From Spinacia oleracea (Eukaryota; Streptophyta; Magnoliopsida; Caryophyllales; Amaranthaceae), in the NCBI RefSeq assembly GCF_020520425.1, contig NC_079492.1, forward strand, positions 61,813,042 to 61,877,041: a stretch of 64,000 nucleotides of DNA, read 5' to 3'. The translations under genes were made by a program, and so were the position numbers. Positions 34,841 through 45,121 of this stretch are shown here, one piece after another. The notes beneath the pieces are model-generated. The model saw only the letters and a list, made by a program, of their open reading frames with translations. It was not told where the DNA came from and did not search any database. Every line of letters begins with the position of its first letter. Position 1 is the first letter of the stretch.

Positions 34841-35571
34841 CAACAGGAGAGCCAAATCTAAGAGAGCCAAAAGGGATGGGTTTAATCTATGCAGCTTTCA
34901 TAGCAGCTTCGAGTGTTCTCATGATTCACACATCTATTCACCTCACGTTAATTTGAAGTTCTGTGCTGAAAGCCTGACACATTTTGATAGCTAGACATAA
35001 ATGTTCAGATTTTTTATTTGAGGGAACATAAAGTTTTGAATGGATGTGGTAGATTATCTCATTAATGCTAGATTGAAATTTAAGAAATCATTTTTTTGCT
35101 TGTAGGTAATGATGGTGGTAGAGAAACGTCAGCAAAATATTTTTTTTAAATCCAAAATTGTCAAAGAGACCCGTTAGGTGAGGGAATGGGTCTCTAATCA
35201 GCATTTTTTTTTAGCATAAAAACATGACAAAGAGACATGTTAGGTGAGATAGGGGGTTTCAATTTTTTTAATAAAAAATATTAGAAAAAAATCAAAGAGA
35301 CCCCCTTTCTTAGATGTGGGGTTTAAATTAATTTATCAAAGAGACCCCATATCTTTAATAAAGGGTCTCTACCCCTTCTTAATTATTGTTAGTATGCGTT
35401 ATATAAGAGACCCCTTATCTTATCTAAGGGGTCTATTGTTTTTAACAAACAGACCCCCTCTAAATGAGGGGGTCTCTTTATCAAAGAGACCTCTGAGATA
35501 GAGACCTCCTCTAAGAGGGTCTCTTAGGCCATTTTGGACAGGTCTCTTTGTCTATTTTTGTAGTAGTGGAA

Positions 35572-35930
35572 TCACCGTCGTACGATACGATTTATTCGTT
35601 TCACCCAGCTTACGAATATTCGCGATACGATATACGATTCCGATGCAAGGTCGTATCGTATAATACGTTTTCCAAAACTAATTCCCGAAAAGCTATTAAA
35701 TGAATTTTCGATTCTTTTAATCCGGTGATCTGTTACATGTCATTGGTGTGACCTTGTAGGTTCAGTCAAGAGTAAGTTGTGAGCTTAATATTCATTAGAA
35801 CTCACTGATCGGAAACATTGCTCCAGCTAGCTGTTCTGATCACTTCATCTCACTGAATTAATTGTTCGCAATTAATATGAACCTTGGTATTAGACTAAAT
35901 GCACCTTGGGTGAAGGACATATTTCCTTCA
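35572..35930 (-). repeat. 5' LTR of element B, outer part
   Basis: This aligns with 1,273-1,633 of the 3' LTR (about 95% by eye). It ends in TTTCCTTCA, followed by the presumed target duplication CCTAC. Confidence 0.88.
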
Positions 35931-35935
35931 CCTAC

Positions 35936-36749
35936 AATATTGTACAATCAAGTAGTTAGCATCCCTGACCACCATGTCGTTGAGAATAACATCAATGGCC
36001 GGTTTTGAGTTCGAACAAATGATGATATTGGATAAACTTCTTGCTTTAATCTACTGCAAACACAAATAAATTGCTATGATTTGACCAGTGAGAATAGAAG
36101 TGATATGACCCTTAAAACCATAACCCCAAATCCAATCTCTGTTTGAATTCCAACAAACCTACGCCATACCTGCATGATCACCAGCTTTCACAAAGGAAGC
36201 GCCACAATTAATTTTCATCCAGAGGGAGGGGGGTGGTTGCCATATTGGTTGAATCGAATGATGATGAGGTTGGGAGATAGGGATGCAGTCTCTTGATGAA
36301 TGGTATTCCCAAGCTCAAGCTAAAGCTCGAGCACCAAGAGCACACCTATCAGGGGAGTTTTGATGATTTTGAAACACAGACGCATTCCTTCTTAACAAAA
36401 AATTTCCATATGATAAAGGCGAAAAGAATTTGCCAATGTAAAGAAATGTTATCTGATGAGGAATTAGGCTTGAGGGTGAGGTTTGCAGATAGCCAATCTG
36501 ACCTATTTTCAGTGAAGAGAGAATCTGATACGTTATATAACTCCCACACTTCTCTTGCTTGGATACAATCCCTAAGGATATGGATGGTATACTCATGGGA
36601 ACTAGTACACCAAGCACAACAATATGATTGAATCAATTGTCTCCGTTTTAGTAAAACCTTATGGGAAAGTCTATCAAAAACACACAACCAAAGAAAAAAT
36701 TTGTCCTTTGACAATGTAGCCACTTTCCAAATCCAACTAACATCATTGT
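35936..36749 (-). pseudogene. LINE fragment: zinc-binding RT region and RNase H start
   Basis: The minus strand encodes SWIWKVATLSKDKFFLWLC, VFDRLSHKVLLKRRQ and HILRDCIQAREVWELYNV, typical of the zf-RVT domain that follows the reverse transcriptase in plant L1 LINEs. After about 250 bases comes KINCGASFVKAGDHAG, the start of an RNase H domain. Stops are frequent towards 35,936. The reading continues across element B into 587-401. The piece is cut on its upstream side by the Tourist-like element at 36,753-38,268. Confidence 0.75.
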
Positions 36750-36780
36750 TTAAGGCCCTGTTTAGTTCACCTTATTTCTC

Positions 36781-36992
36781 CTGATATGATCTGATCTGAT
36801 CTGGTCTGATCTGATCTGATCTGATCTGGTCTGATCTGATCTGATCTGGTCTGATCTGATCTGATCTGATCTGGTCTGATCTGATCTGAACTTATTTTTT
36901 CTGATCTGATCTGATCTGATCTGAACTTATTTTTTCTGATCTGATCTGATCTGGTCTGATCTGATCTGATTTGATCTGATCTGATCTGATTC
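36781..36992. repeat. CTGAT pentanucleotide array, left
   Basis: This is a run of CTGAT/CTGGT pentamers with two interruptions of the form GAACTTATTTTTT. A similar but shorter array lies at 38,116-38,216. Confidence 0.9.
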
Positions 36993-37179
36993 TTCAGAAT
37001 TAAGTTCAAACAAAAATCTACATTTAATATTAAACGACTTACGTGTAAAATAAATGTTACACAAATTTATAATATTGTTATTATTTATTTGACTTTGCTC
37101 GTGATTTAACTATTCCTTATATTAGATAGACCTATACATTTAAAAAAAAAAAAAGATAGACCTATACATGATCTAGATG

Positions 37180-37860
37180 GATCGGTTATGATATAGACAT
37201 ATAAGTTCTGATCTGGATATGATCTGTACAGATCGGTTCTGATCTGGATATGATCTGTACAGATCGGTTCTGATCTAGACATGATTTCTACATATCAGTT
37301 CTGAGCTGGACATGATATGTATATGATCTGTACAGATCAGTTCTGATCTGGACATGATCTGTACACTCTAGTTCTGATCTGGACATGATATGTACAGATC
37401 AGTTCTATTCTGGACATGATTTGTGCAGATCAGTTCTGATCTGGACATGATCTGTACAGATCGGTTCTGATCTAGACATGATCAGTGCAGATCAGTTCTT
37501 ACATGATCATGATCTGTGCAGATCAGTTCTGATCTGGTATTGAACTGTACAGATCAATTCTGATCTGAACATAATCTGTATAGAGTCGATGTCTAGACCA
37601 GTTATAATTTGGACATATCGATTCTGATCTGGACATGATCTGTACAAATCGATTTTGATCTGAACATGTTGGTTCTACAAGGATCGGTTCTGATGTAGAC
37701 AAGATCATTGCAGATTTGAACATGAGCTGGACATGATCTGTACAGATCAGTTATGATCTGGATATTATATGAACCTACCAGTTCTAGTCTAGATATATAA
37801 TGGTTCTGATCTATAAAAATCAGTTCTGATATGGACATGACCTGATCATATCGTTTCTAT
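37180..37860. repeat. Degenerate tandem repeat, GATCTGGACATGATCTGTAC type
   Basis: More than a dozen imperfect units of about 30-40 bases combine GATCTGGACATGATCTGT with ACAGATCAGTTCT. Each unit is partly palindromic around GATC. The minus-strand open frames over it are repeat artefacts. Confidence 0.85.
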
Positions 37861-38015
37861 GGTTTTAATTTGGACATGATGAATTTGAATGTTTTGTAAA
37901 TGTTCTTTTATGCCTTAAATAATAGATTTTAATTGCACCAACAACAACATTATTTTTTATTAAAGCAATAATAGTAATAAAATATTAAATAATAACAATG
38001 ATATAAACATATACC

Positions 38016-38017
<2 letters not shown>

Positions 38018-38108
<91 letters not shown>
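38018..38108. repeat. (AAT)n microsatellite
   Basis: Nearly perfect AAT/ATA repeats run over about 90 bases, inside the Tourist-like element. Confidence 0.9.
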
Positions 38109-38109
<1 letters not shown>

Positions 38110-38115
38110 TGATAA

Positions 38116-38216
38116 TCTGGTCTGATCTGTTCTGATCTGAACTTATTTTTTCTGATCTGATCTGATCTAAACTTATTTTTTCTGATCTGATCTGATTTGA
38201 TCTGATCTGATCTGAT
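38116..38216. repeat. CTGAT array, right
   Basis: These pentamer runs have GAACTTATTTTTT interruptions and are the partner of the array at 36,781-36,992. Confidence 0.85.
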
Positions 38217-38271
38217 TAAATCTTAAATAAGTAATAAGGTCCTGAAATAAGGTGAACTAAACAGGGCCTTA

Positions 38272-38340
38272 GTGCGCCAACTACTAATATCATCCCACCC
38301 TCTAATAATACTGGAACCCCCTAATTTATCTTTTGAATCC
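38272..38340 (-). pseudogene. LINE fragment continued
   Basis: The minus strand gives WDSKDKLGGSSIIRGWDDIS, the stretch upstream of the zf-RVT region at 36,749 once the Tourist-like element is removed. Further upstream no LINE sequence is recognised. Confidence 0.5.
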
Positions 38341-39424
38341 CACAATCTGTAACATTCTATCCTTAGCTTTTATATATACCGATCACACATCATACTTACA
38401 AAGTAACCAACAACGAGCAAGCTCGTGCGCAACTCGATCATGCACGGTCTTTACAAAAACAACGTTCCAAGACACTCTAGTGAGTCGTGACCAATTACTC
38501 CGTACTAACATGAATTGGATAAAAATAAATTTGAATTATCAGAAGAAAAAAAAAAGAGGAAATAAATGAGCCTGGTTAGCATGCATCTTCAGAAGCAAAA
38601 CACCCATAAAAGAAGCAGTTTTGGTACTTTGGTAAACTGAAAATACATGGTTGGCATGTGAATATGTTGGGAACCTAAGGTATTTTTTATAACAATCCCA
38701 TTATCCCATGCTTATACTTCCATTTGCCAACCAATAGTTTTCATGTAAATCTTTATTATTATTTTCATTATTTATTTAAGTGTATATCTTACTCCAATTT
38801 TATTGCACCACTTGAATTCCTTGCTCAACAAAACGTTTCTCAACAAACAAACAAAAAAAAACGCAAAAAATCTCGTGTTTATAAATGTATATATGAATCA
38901 AAACATGTCGGAGCATTGGAGCAACATTAACATTTTAACATGGCTTCAAACTTCAAAGTAAATTAAAAGGATTATGCATGAACCTACGAGTGAATGTGCT
39001 AAATAGTTATTGGCTCTGCGATGGATTTTTTTTAAAGGTAAGAAAAATAGTATTGTGGAAGTATTGTAAAACGGGGGTAGTATATGACATTCGACTTCCC
39101 GTTTTACTAGTTGAGTGATTCGTGGAATTGGCAAAAAAGAACTTAGTGTTTTCTTTAAAAAACATGAATCAAATTGTTAGGGATTTACTATTTACCGCGT
39201 CATATTACTCAAAAGCGCCCTATTTATTTATTCATATACCCTCCTATATGTACCTTATTCATTTACTTTCTTTCACCTCTAACCTTTCCACCATATTTCT
39301 GACCACCACCACCTCCGACAGCCGCCACCTCGGCCGCTACCTCTGAGCGTCAATCCGGCCACCGCATATTGTTACATGTGCGAGTCTACCGATAGAACCC
39401 CGACGACTTCACAATAAGTTTTTT

Positions 39425-39710
39425 TGTCCATGGTACGAGCTTAAAATTCATAAGTCTATACCATGGACGAAGCTCAAAATTCATAAGTCTCCAAATTTTT
39501 TTCTCGGGTAAATTAATTGAAATTAAACAACAAATTAAACCCTTAATAACATAGACTTATGCATATTAAGCTCACACCATGGTGTAGACTTTTGCATTTT
39601 AAGCTCATGTCATGGTACGAGCTTAAAATTCATAAGTCTATACCATGGTCGAAACTCATCATTCATAAGTTTGTACCATGGTACCAGCTTAAAATGCATA
39701 AGTCTGTGAA
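39425..39710. repeat. Repeats with CCATGG palindromes
   Basis: Units of about 60 bases combine a palindrome like TACCATGGTA with AGCTTAAAATTCATAAGTCT or its complement. At least five CCATGG cores occur, and neighbouring units lie in both orientations, so long hairpins can form. Confidence 0.75.
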
Positions 39711-40920
39711 TTTTTTTTTTCGGCAAAAAAATACCCGGGGGAAGTCTTTTCTCCGGACAAATGTGTGGCAATTGGTGGTGGTTTGGCTGGTGAAGCGTCG
39801 ATGGGGGTCTTTTCTCCAATAACGGGAGAGGTGTAAGTTGGGGGGGAGGGGGGGGAGAGAAATGAAAAGTTAAGATAAGAGTATTAATGTAAAATAATGG
39901 GATGGTTTTAAATATATTGGGACGACTTTTAACGCTCTAGTTATTTTATCCTTGTTCACCATAGAACTAAAGAATGAGTAAATTATCATGAGCTTACATA
40001 ATGATTAACTAGAGAAACAAGTTATTGTAGCCTTTTTCACCATATAACTCAATACAGAGTAATAATTAATGTCCAATAAGATATTTAAGATTGATAATTT
40101 ATGTACGATGTGTTTTAAGTTCGAATTCTCTCACTTATTTATAATGTGTTGTAATGATATACTGATATTTTAAGTTCTTGCCGACAATCATTCACTTTTG
40201 AGATGATCATTAATTAACATTTTCAAATAATATATTTATACAATAATCACATAGACATATAGTATTATATATGGAGTAGTATAATTACAATTGAGTTTGG
40301 GCCACTATATTAAGTTAAGAAACGAGAAGTCCATGACCTTTTTGTTTTCCTACATTATTGTCGTATTATTTCCATCGATCTTTTATAATTGTTCACGTCG
40401 TGACATATTTTTACAAGACTCATGTTTGAGAAGTCATAATCTTGACATAATGATAAAAAATGAGGATCTGTTTATAATATGTCAGGGTTTGATTTCTCCC
40501 ACCATCATTTACTATTTGTAATACCCTTGTGAGCGGTGGCTCATTAGCACTTAAAAAAAAATTCTATTTGATAATCACATACATAAAAGCTACATGTACG
40601 GTAAACAATCAAAGTAACAACCAATTAAGCGACATTAACAAAATAGAACGAATAATAATGTCATAACCATATCAATGATCGTATTTGGCCTTTAGTATGA
40701 CAAATCTATAAATCCAAACAATTAGTAGACCCTCAAGTTTTAATTTTCTCTTTGTAAAAGACCCACCACACGTCCCTCTTCTTGGAGGGGAGGTGTTGGA
40801 CGCTTTAAGGAAATGTTGACATATACTTGGTGTTAGACAAAATAATTCACCTTGAAGAATTATTTGGCTTAATTAATCTGATTGATCAGACAATTTAATA
40901 TTACTTACTGGATTTATTTA

Positions 40921-41070
40921 ACTGTCAAATCATATCTAATAGTATGTGAATAAATGTTACAGGTAGTCAGATTTTCCGGGTTGACCGATCTAAATGCCAA
41001 CACCCTCATCCAGCGCTAATCATAACTGTCAAATCATATCTAATAGTATGCGAATAAACGTTACAGGTAG
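40921..41070. repeat. 46-bp direct repeat
   Basis: ACTGTCAAATCATATCTAAT... (40,921-40,966) recurs at 41,025-41,070 with only two or three changes. Confidence 0.85.
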
Positions 41071-41296
41071 CCAAGTGAGTGATATAATAGGTGCTCTATC
41101 AGACGTATTTTCAAAACTAATCTTATTATAGACCACCTTCTCAAAATACGAAACAATGATGTCTTAACCTAGTGCTATAAGACTGAGAATTTGTATACAA
41201 CAAGTTCAAATACCCCTCTTTCATTTCTAATTTGTATTGCCACTCATCGCAATCTAAAAAGCCTTCTCAAAGAGGAAACAAAGAACCACTCAAAAC

Positions 41297-41688
41297 TAGA
41301 CCTGGTTATCGGGCGGGGCGGGTCAGGGTCGGTGCGGGTCAAAAGAGGGTCGGGTATTGAAAGGGTCATTTTTAGCGGGTCGATAATGGGCGGGTCAAAA
41401 GCGGGTCGCGGGTCAATAGCGGGTCATTAGTGGGCGGGTCAATAAACGAGCAATGAAAAATGAAAAACAAAAGAGCCATGTGCAAGTACAAGTAAATACG
41501 AAGCTATACACGTAATTTTTTGTATCATTACTATTTTAATTTTCAAAATAATTGTAGTATAAGTTTGACCCTATAATGACTCTGTCCAATAAAGGCCCTG
41601 TCCAATAAGAGCCCTGCCCAATAAAAGCCCTATTAACTTGACCATAACCCTATATCCATTGGACTACCCTGTCCATTAACCAGGTCTA
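41297..41688. mobile_element. hAT-type MITE
   Basis: This 392-bp element has terminal inverted repeats TAGACCTGGTTA / TAACCAGGTCTA and a perfect 8-bp target duplication CTCAAAAC (41,289-41,296 and 41,689-41,696), the hallmark of the hAT superfamily. The left half is rich in GCGGGTC motifs. There is no coding capacity. It lies about 155 bases beyond the stop codon of the B-box gene, in what may be that gene's 3' region. Confidence 0.92.
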
Positions 41689-41843
41689 CTCAAAACCCAT
41701 AAAAAAAGGGAAGCAAAAGCAAGAATATTAGTAGAATAAAACATAAGAGGGTTATTCAACTATGTTGACCAAGAAGACATGAAAATAACACATTACACAT
41801 TACATAAAATTCTCACCTAATTAACTCCCTATACATTATTATT

Positions 41844-42308
41844 TTACCCTGGATGTGACACTGAATATGACCATGGAACAACTTGATTTTCTTCATCATC
41901 TTCATCCTCATCAACATCATCATTACCATCATCACTCTCATCATCTTCATAACCATTGTCTCCATCGTCGTCATTGTCATCGTCATCGTCATCATCATTA
42001 TCATCATCATCGTAATCTTCATCGGCCACTTCACGGCCACCATTACCATTGTTACCAACATCTCTACGCTGCCTTTCAATAAGGCAACCCGGGCAAACGG
42101 AGAGAGTTGGTCCGAACTTCGGGCCGGACCCGGACCATAGTGTAGGAGATTGACAAATATGACAAAGAAGAGTCCTAGAGTGTTTTGAAACAAGAAAATT
42201 AGCACCATGAACTTTGGAATCACATTCATAACATAAATTTGCTTGATCCGATTCACAAAATATTGTAGCAATATTGCTACATAACTCACATTTCCTCTTC
42301 ACCCTCAT
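41844..42308 (-). CDS. B-box zinc-finger protein, group V (BBX28/29-like)
   Basis: This encodes a 154-residue protein starting MRVKRKCELCSNIATIFCES. Residues 7-50 form a B-box with the full metal-ligand pattern: C-x2-C, C, D, C-x2-C-D, H, H (CELC ... CESDQANLCYECDSKVHG ... KH). A second, partial box follows (LLCHICQS ... LSVCPGCL). After residue 85 comes a very acidic stretch of some 50 residues, mostly Asp, coded by GAT repeats, then the motif ENQVVPW known near the acidic region of this BBX group. It ends soon after (SYSVSHPG). B-box proteins of this group act in the nucleus as partners or brakes of light-signalling factors (family knowledge). It is shorter than usual relatives, so it may be a short form or lack a downstream exon. 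The start is the first ATG and no intron is needed. It is the only host gene here that looks intact. Confidence 0.85.
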   Translation of the reverse strand: MRVKRKCELCSNIATIFCESDQANLCYECDSKVHGANFLVSKHSRTLLCHICQSPTLWSGSGPKFGPTLSVCPGCLIERQRRDVGNNGNGGREVADEDYDDDDNDDDDDDDNDDDGDNGYEDDESDDGNDDVDEDEDDEENQVVPWSYSVSHPG

Positions 42309-42818
42309 TTTTTTTTTCTTTCCAAATCCTCCAAATTAAACAAGGAAGAATAATTTTGTTTATTTTTCTTCTATTTTACCACTAATTTTAAGGTGGAAAA
42401 AGTATGGTTTTGGCAAGTTGGAAGTTAGCTAATAATGAAAAATATTGCCTGGCCTAAGTTTATGGTTGGATTTAAGAGATTTGGGAGAAGATATTTTTAT
42501 TATTTTTTTTTAAAAAAAAAAATCATGAATTTGCTTGTATTGCTTATTATAGTGACAACTAGGAGAAGTTGTGGCTATAGTCATTTCTTTTTAATGTAAA
42601 TAAATATAAACCATATGATATGATTCTTCAGGTGGATTCAAAGGGTACACCCGGCCTAATTATTTGATTAGTACAAAGTTCAAATTTTATTTCTTTTAAT
42701 TAATTTCTATTTAATTATGAAGGTGAACGTGAACATGCTACTTTCTTGTGAGTCAACATTCTAATTACACTTTTAAGTTTAAACTAGTTAGTGGTCCGGA
42801 CTAATATCCTGGAGTGTT

Positions 42819-42822
<4 letters not shown>
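42309..42822. other. Upstream region of the B-box gene
   Basis: This is about 510 bases of AT-rich sequence between the B-box start codon and the (TA)n tract. The gene's proximal promoter should lie here, but I cannot place a convincing TATA box. Nothing else is recognised. Confidence 0.5.

Positions 42823-42896
<74 letters not shown>
42823..42896. repeat. (TA)n microsatellite at the left edge of element M2
   Basis: This is a pure TA run of about 74 bases, directly followed by the inverted terminal repeat of M2. Similar tracts stand at 51,025-51,078 and 53,885-53,929. Confidence 0.92.
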
Positions 42897-42900
<4 letters not shown>

Positions 42901-43994
42901 CAGGATCTGGTGAGAACCACCCCTTAAGATAAGAACTGAGAACCAATCTCAACCGTTTTCAATCGAACGACTCTCACCTTGCCCGACCAAATAAAAAAAG
43001 TAAGGACAATATAGTAAATTTACATCGCTGAATGACCTCCTCTCTCAACCCAATTCTCAAGTTTTCTTTCTCTCTCTTCTGTCCGTTTTCTCTCTCCTCC
43101 TCTAAATCCTCTCTACTGTTTCTGTTTCCTTGGAACGCTCTTGGAAAATTTTGATCCCCTCAGTCATCTCACATCTTCAACCGAAGCTCAAATTTTAATT
43201 CATCAATGGCGTTTTCGAGTAGTTTGTAAGTCCTATCTCTCTCCTTCTACATTTATCTTCACAAACCTAAAATTAGGGTTTCAAAATCCCTATTTTTTTG
43301 CTTCCAATCGACGAACATGCTTTATATTGAAGAATAAGGGAAAGCGAATTAAGCAACTATTTTTTCGTTAATCTTCGATTAATTTCGTCCTCCAAATGTC
43401 TGATAGGTGAATTCGATTCGACCTTTGTTGCTAATTTTATTTAATTAGGTTTTCAATTGAATTTTATGCCTTTTATTTGATTTTTTCGTTCTAATTTTAC
43501 TAGAATTAGGGTTTTTTTTGTTTTGATGGGCTTGTGCTAGGTGTTTTGGTATGGTCTTTAGAATTCAGTTCTGGTTCTGGTCTTAATTTAATTTCAACTT
43601 AGTCTTGGCTCTGTTAGTTATCTCAATTCAGTGGTGACTTATGGGATTTGTTGGAACTACCTACTGATTAGTTTCTTAGGATAACTGTGTATGAGGTATG
43701 AGTTTTGTTGTGCAATTGGGAATTTTTTCAGAAGGAATACAAAAAATATAGGGTTTGTTTCATGGTATCGGATTGAATTCGGTCATAAATTTAGTTAGCT
43801 CGACTTAATCCGACTGCTAGAACCATTTATGAGATTTGGGGAGTGAATGAAGAGAACTGATCATGTGGTTGAAGGTTAATATGAAGTAGCATATTTGTAG
43901 TTTTCTTGTACACTAAGGAAAACATAGATGATGATGTTGTTGCTACTTGTGCATTGTCTAGCATACTTGGTGTGTATTTTCGTGGATTCCTCAA

Positions 43995-44335
43995 TCATAG
44001 ACTTAAATTAATATTTTGAAAATATACGTACTGATTTTTTAGCGCATTCGCAAACATCTGTAAAGAATCATTAGTGTCATTTCCATGCAGAGAACGAGAG
44101 CTCTCTTGAGACTTCATTCCCTGGAAAAGGTGTTTCTTTTCCGCTTCTGCTTTACTCAGCTTAAGTTTAATGTATCTAGTGCGATAGTCTTCTTCTAATT
44201 TGTCTGATTTAGCAAGAGCGATTTTGTGGAGCATCTCAGCTTCTCGTCAGTCTCATCAGCCTTAAGCTGGAACATGTCTGCTTTTGCCTGTTTAAGTTTC
44301 ACTATGCTTTCAGCCACGACACCTTAAAGAATTTA
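43995..44335 (-). pseudogene. OBERON-like PHD protein fragment, captured in M2
   Basis: The minus strand gives VVAESIVKLKQAKADMFQLK, then after a frameshift EAEMLHKIALAKSDKLEEDY and YIKLKLSKAEAEKKHLFQGM. This Lys/Glu-rich coiled coil resembles the C-terminal region of OBERON/TITANIA-type PHD-finger proteins, nuclear factors needed for meristem and embryo development (family knowledge). Only this coiled-coil piece is present and the frame is broken near 44,240. The resemblance is from memory of the family, so the parent gene is a proposal. Confidence 0.5.
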
Positions 44336-45121
44336 GTTTACTTTTGCAGACATTTAGTTTACTTTTGCAGAAATTTAGTCTACTTTAGTTTACTTTTACC
44401 TTGTTGACTTTTATTTTGGTTGGCTTGTGCTGTAGTGTTTCTGTTTGTGTGGCCTGCTATTATTTTGGCTGGCTTATGCTGTAGTGTTTCTGTTCGTATG
44501 GCCTGTTGTTATTTTGGCTTAACTTCTGTTCTATGGTGTGACTTGTTTTGCTTCGGTGTTGCTGGCCTTCTTTTCCAATTGGCAGCTTAATCAATTTCGT
44601 ATTTGCTTTTGTAAAAGTTTGATTTGGCTTGTTCCTGGCTGTAAGAAACTTGAAATATTCTGTATGTTCATATTTTCTAGTCTTTCTTGGGACTCTGAGA
44701 TTCAGTTGCAGTGGAGCAGTGGTTTAGGTCAGTTGGCAATCTTTTCCCGAGAGCTAGATTTCATGCTCATTCTCAAACGTCAATATCATTTTGAGAGGAC
44801 TTGATTTCTTAATTAGTCTCCATATCTCATTTTCCCTTTTGCAGTCCATTGATTTTTCCTAGGTTAATTAGTCTCCATATCCCTTTACTGTCTACTGCTT
44901 TATTGTTTTAAAAAGAGAAAAGGGCCCCACAAATTCTTCATAAAATGCATGTGAAGCTAACTTACTAGAAACTTTTGGTTAACAAGTAGCTTCTTTATAA
45001 GTCTGAGTCTGAATAACATACATAATGTGTCTTATGTGCAGATTCCATCTCAGAGTGATAGCAGCATAGTTCAGTAAAATCGCCAGAAGCAAATTGATTG
45101 ATTTTGGTTCGCCTCACACAC
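44336..45121. other. Interior of M2, no gene recognised
   Basis: This holds several TTTACTTTTGCAG repeats (44,335-44,400) and a duplicated block with TGGCTTGTGCTGTAGTGTTTCTG (44,420-44,500). The open frame at 44,538-44,804 resembles no protein I know. Confidence 0.5.

Larger units (their letters stand above)
30875..35568 (+). mobile_element. Non-autonomous CACTA element with captured gene fragments
   Basis: This 4,694-bp element runs from CACTACTACAAAAATGGG to TTTTTGTAGTAGTG, with the 3-bp target duplication GAA on both sides (30,872-30,874 and 35,569-35,571). Both ends hold many copies of AGAGACCC and its complement, the subterminal repeats where a CACTA transposase would bind. No transposase is found. 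Instead the interior carries a leader-like stretch (31,200-31,400) and exon pieces of an acyl-CoA synthetase and a DEAD-box helicase with splice-like borders. It needs an autonomous relative to move. The orientation given follows the captured exons. Confidence 0.92.
588..35930 (-). mobile_element. Copia element B (Ty1/copia LTR retrotransposon), host of four nested insertions
   Basis: B runs on the minus strand. Its 3' LTR is 588-1,633 and its 5' LTR ends at 35,930. Both LTRs begin (minus strand) with TGAAGGAAATATGTCC, and the intact one ends in TATTCCCCTACA. The flanks CCAAC (583-587) and CCTAC (35,931-35,935) look like a 5-bp target duplication with one change. Removing C, A, the solo LTR and the CACTA element leaves about 9.2 kb with gag, protease, integrase, reverse transcriptase and RNase H in copia order. 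The coding region has many stops and frameshifts. B is the oldest copia copy here, because the others sit inside it. Confidence 0.85.
36753..38268. mobile_element. Tourist (PIF/Harbinger)-like element with internal satellites
   Basis: The ends are inverted copies of GGCCCTGTTTAGTTCACCTT (left, 36,754) and its complement (right, ending 38,268). TTA flanks both sides (36,750-36,752 and 38,269-38,271), with one extra A at the left join. Joining the flanks restores the LINE frame (WDDISSWRTNNDVSWIWK). The interior has no gene: it is filled by CTGAT pentamers, a degenerate GATCTG-rich tandem array and an AAT microsatellite. Confidence 0.8.
38341..41288. other. Intergenic sequence without recognisable genes
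   Basis: This is AT-rich sequence on both strands. I see no gene: the open frames are short, unlike known proteins and poor in codon structure. It contains the palindromic repeat cluster at 39,425-39,710 and a direct repeat at 40,921-41,070. Confidence 0.6.

Noticed and set aside
36767..37838. Minus-strand frames in the GATCTG arrays
   Set aside because: Period-5 and longer tandem repeats create them; they have no protein resemblance.
41855..42140. His- and Ile-rich plus-strand frames opposite the B-box gene
   Set aside because: They are the complement of the GAT repeats that encode the Asp tract.
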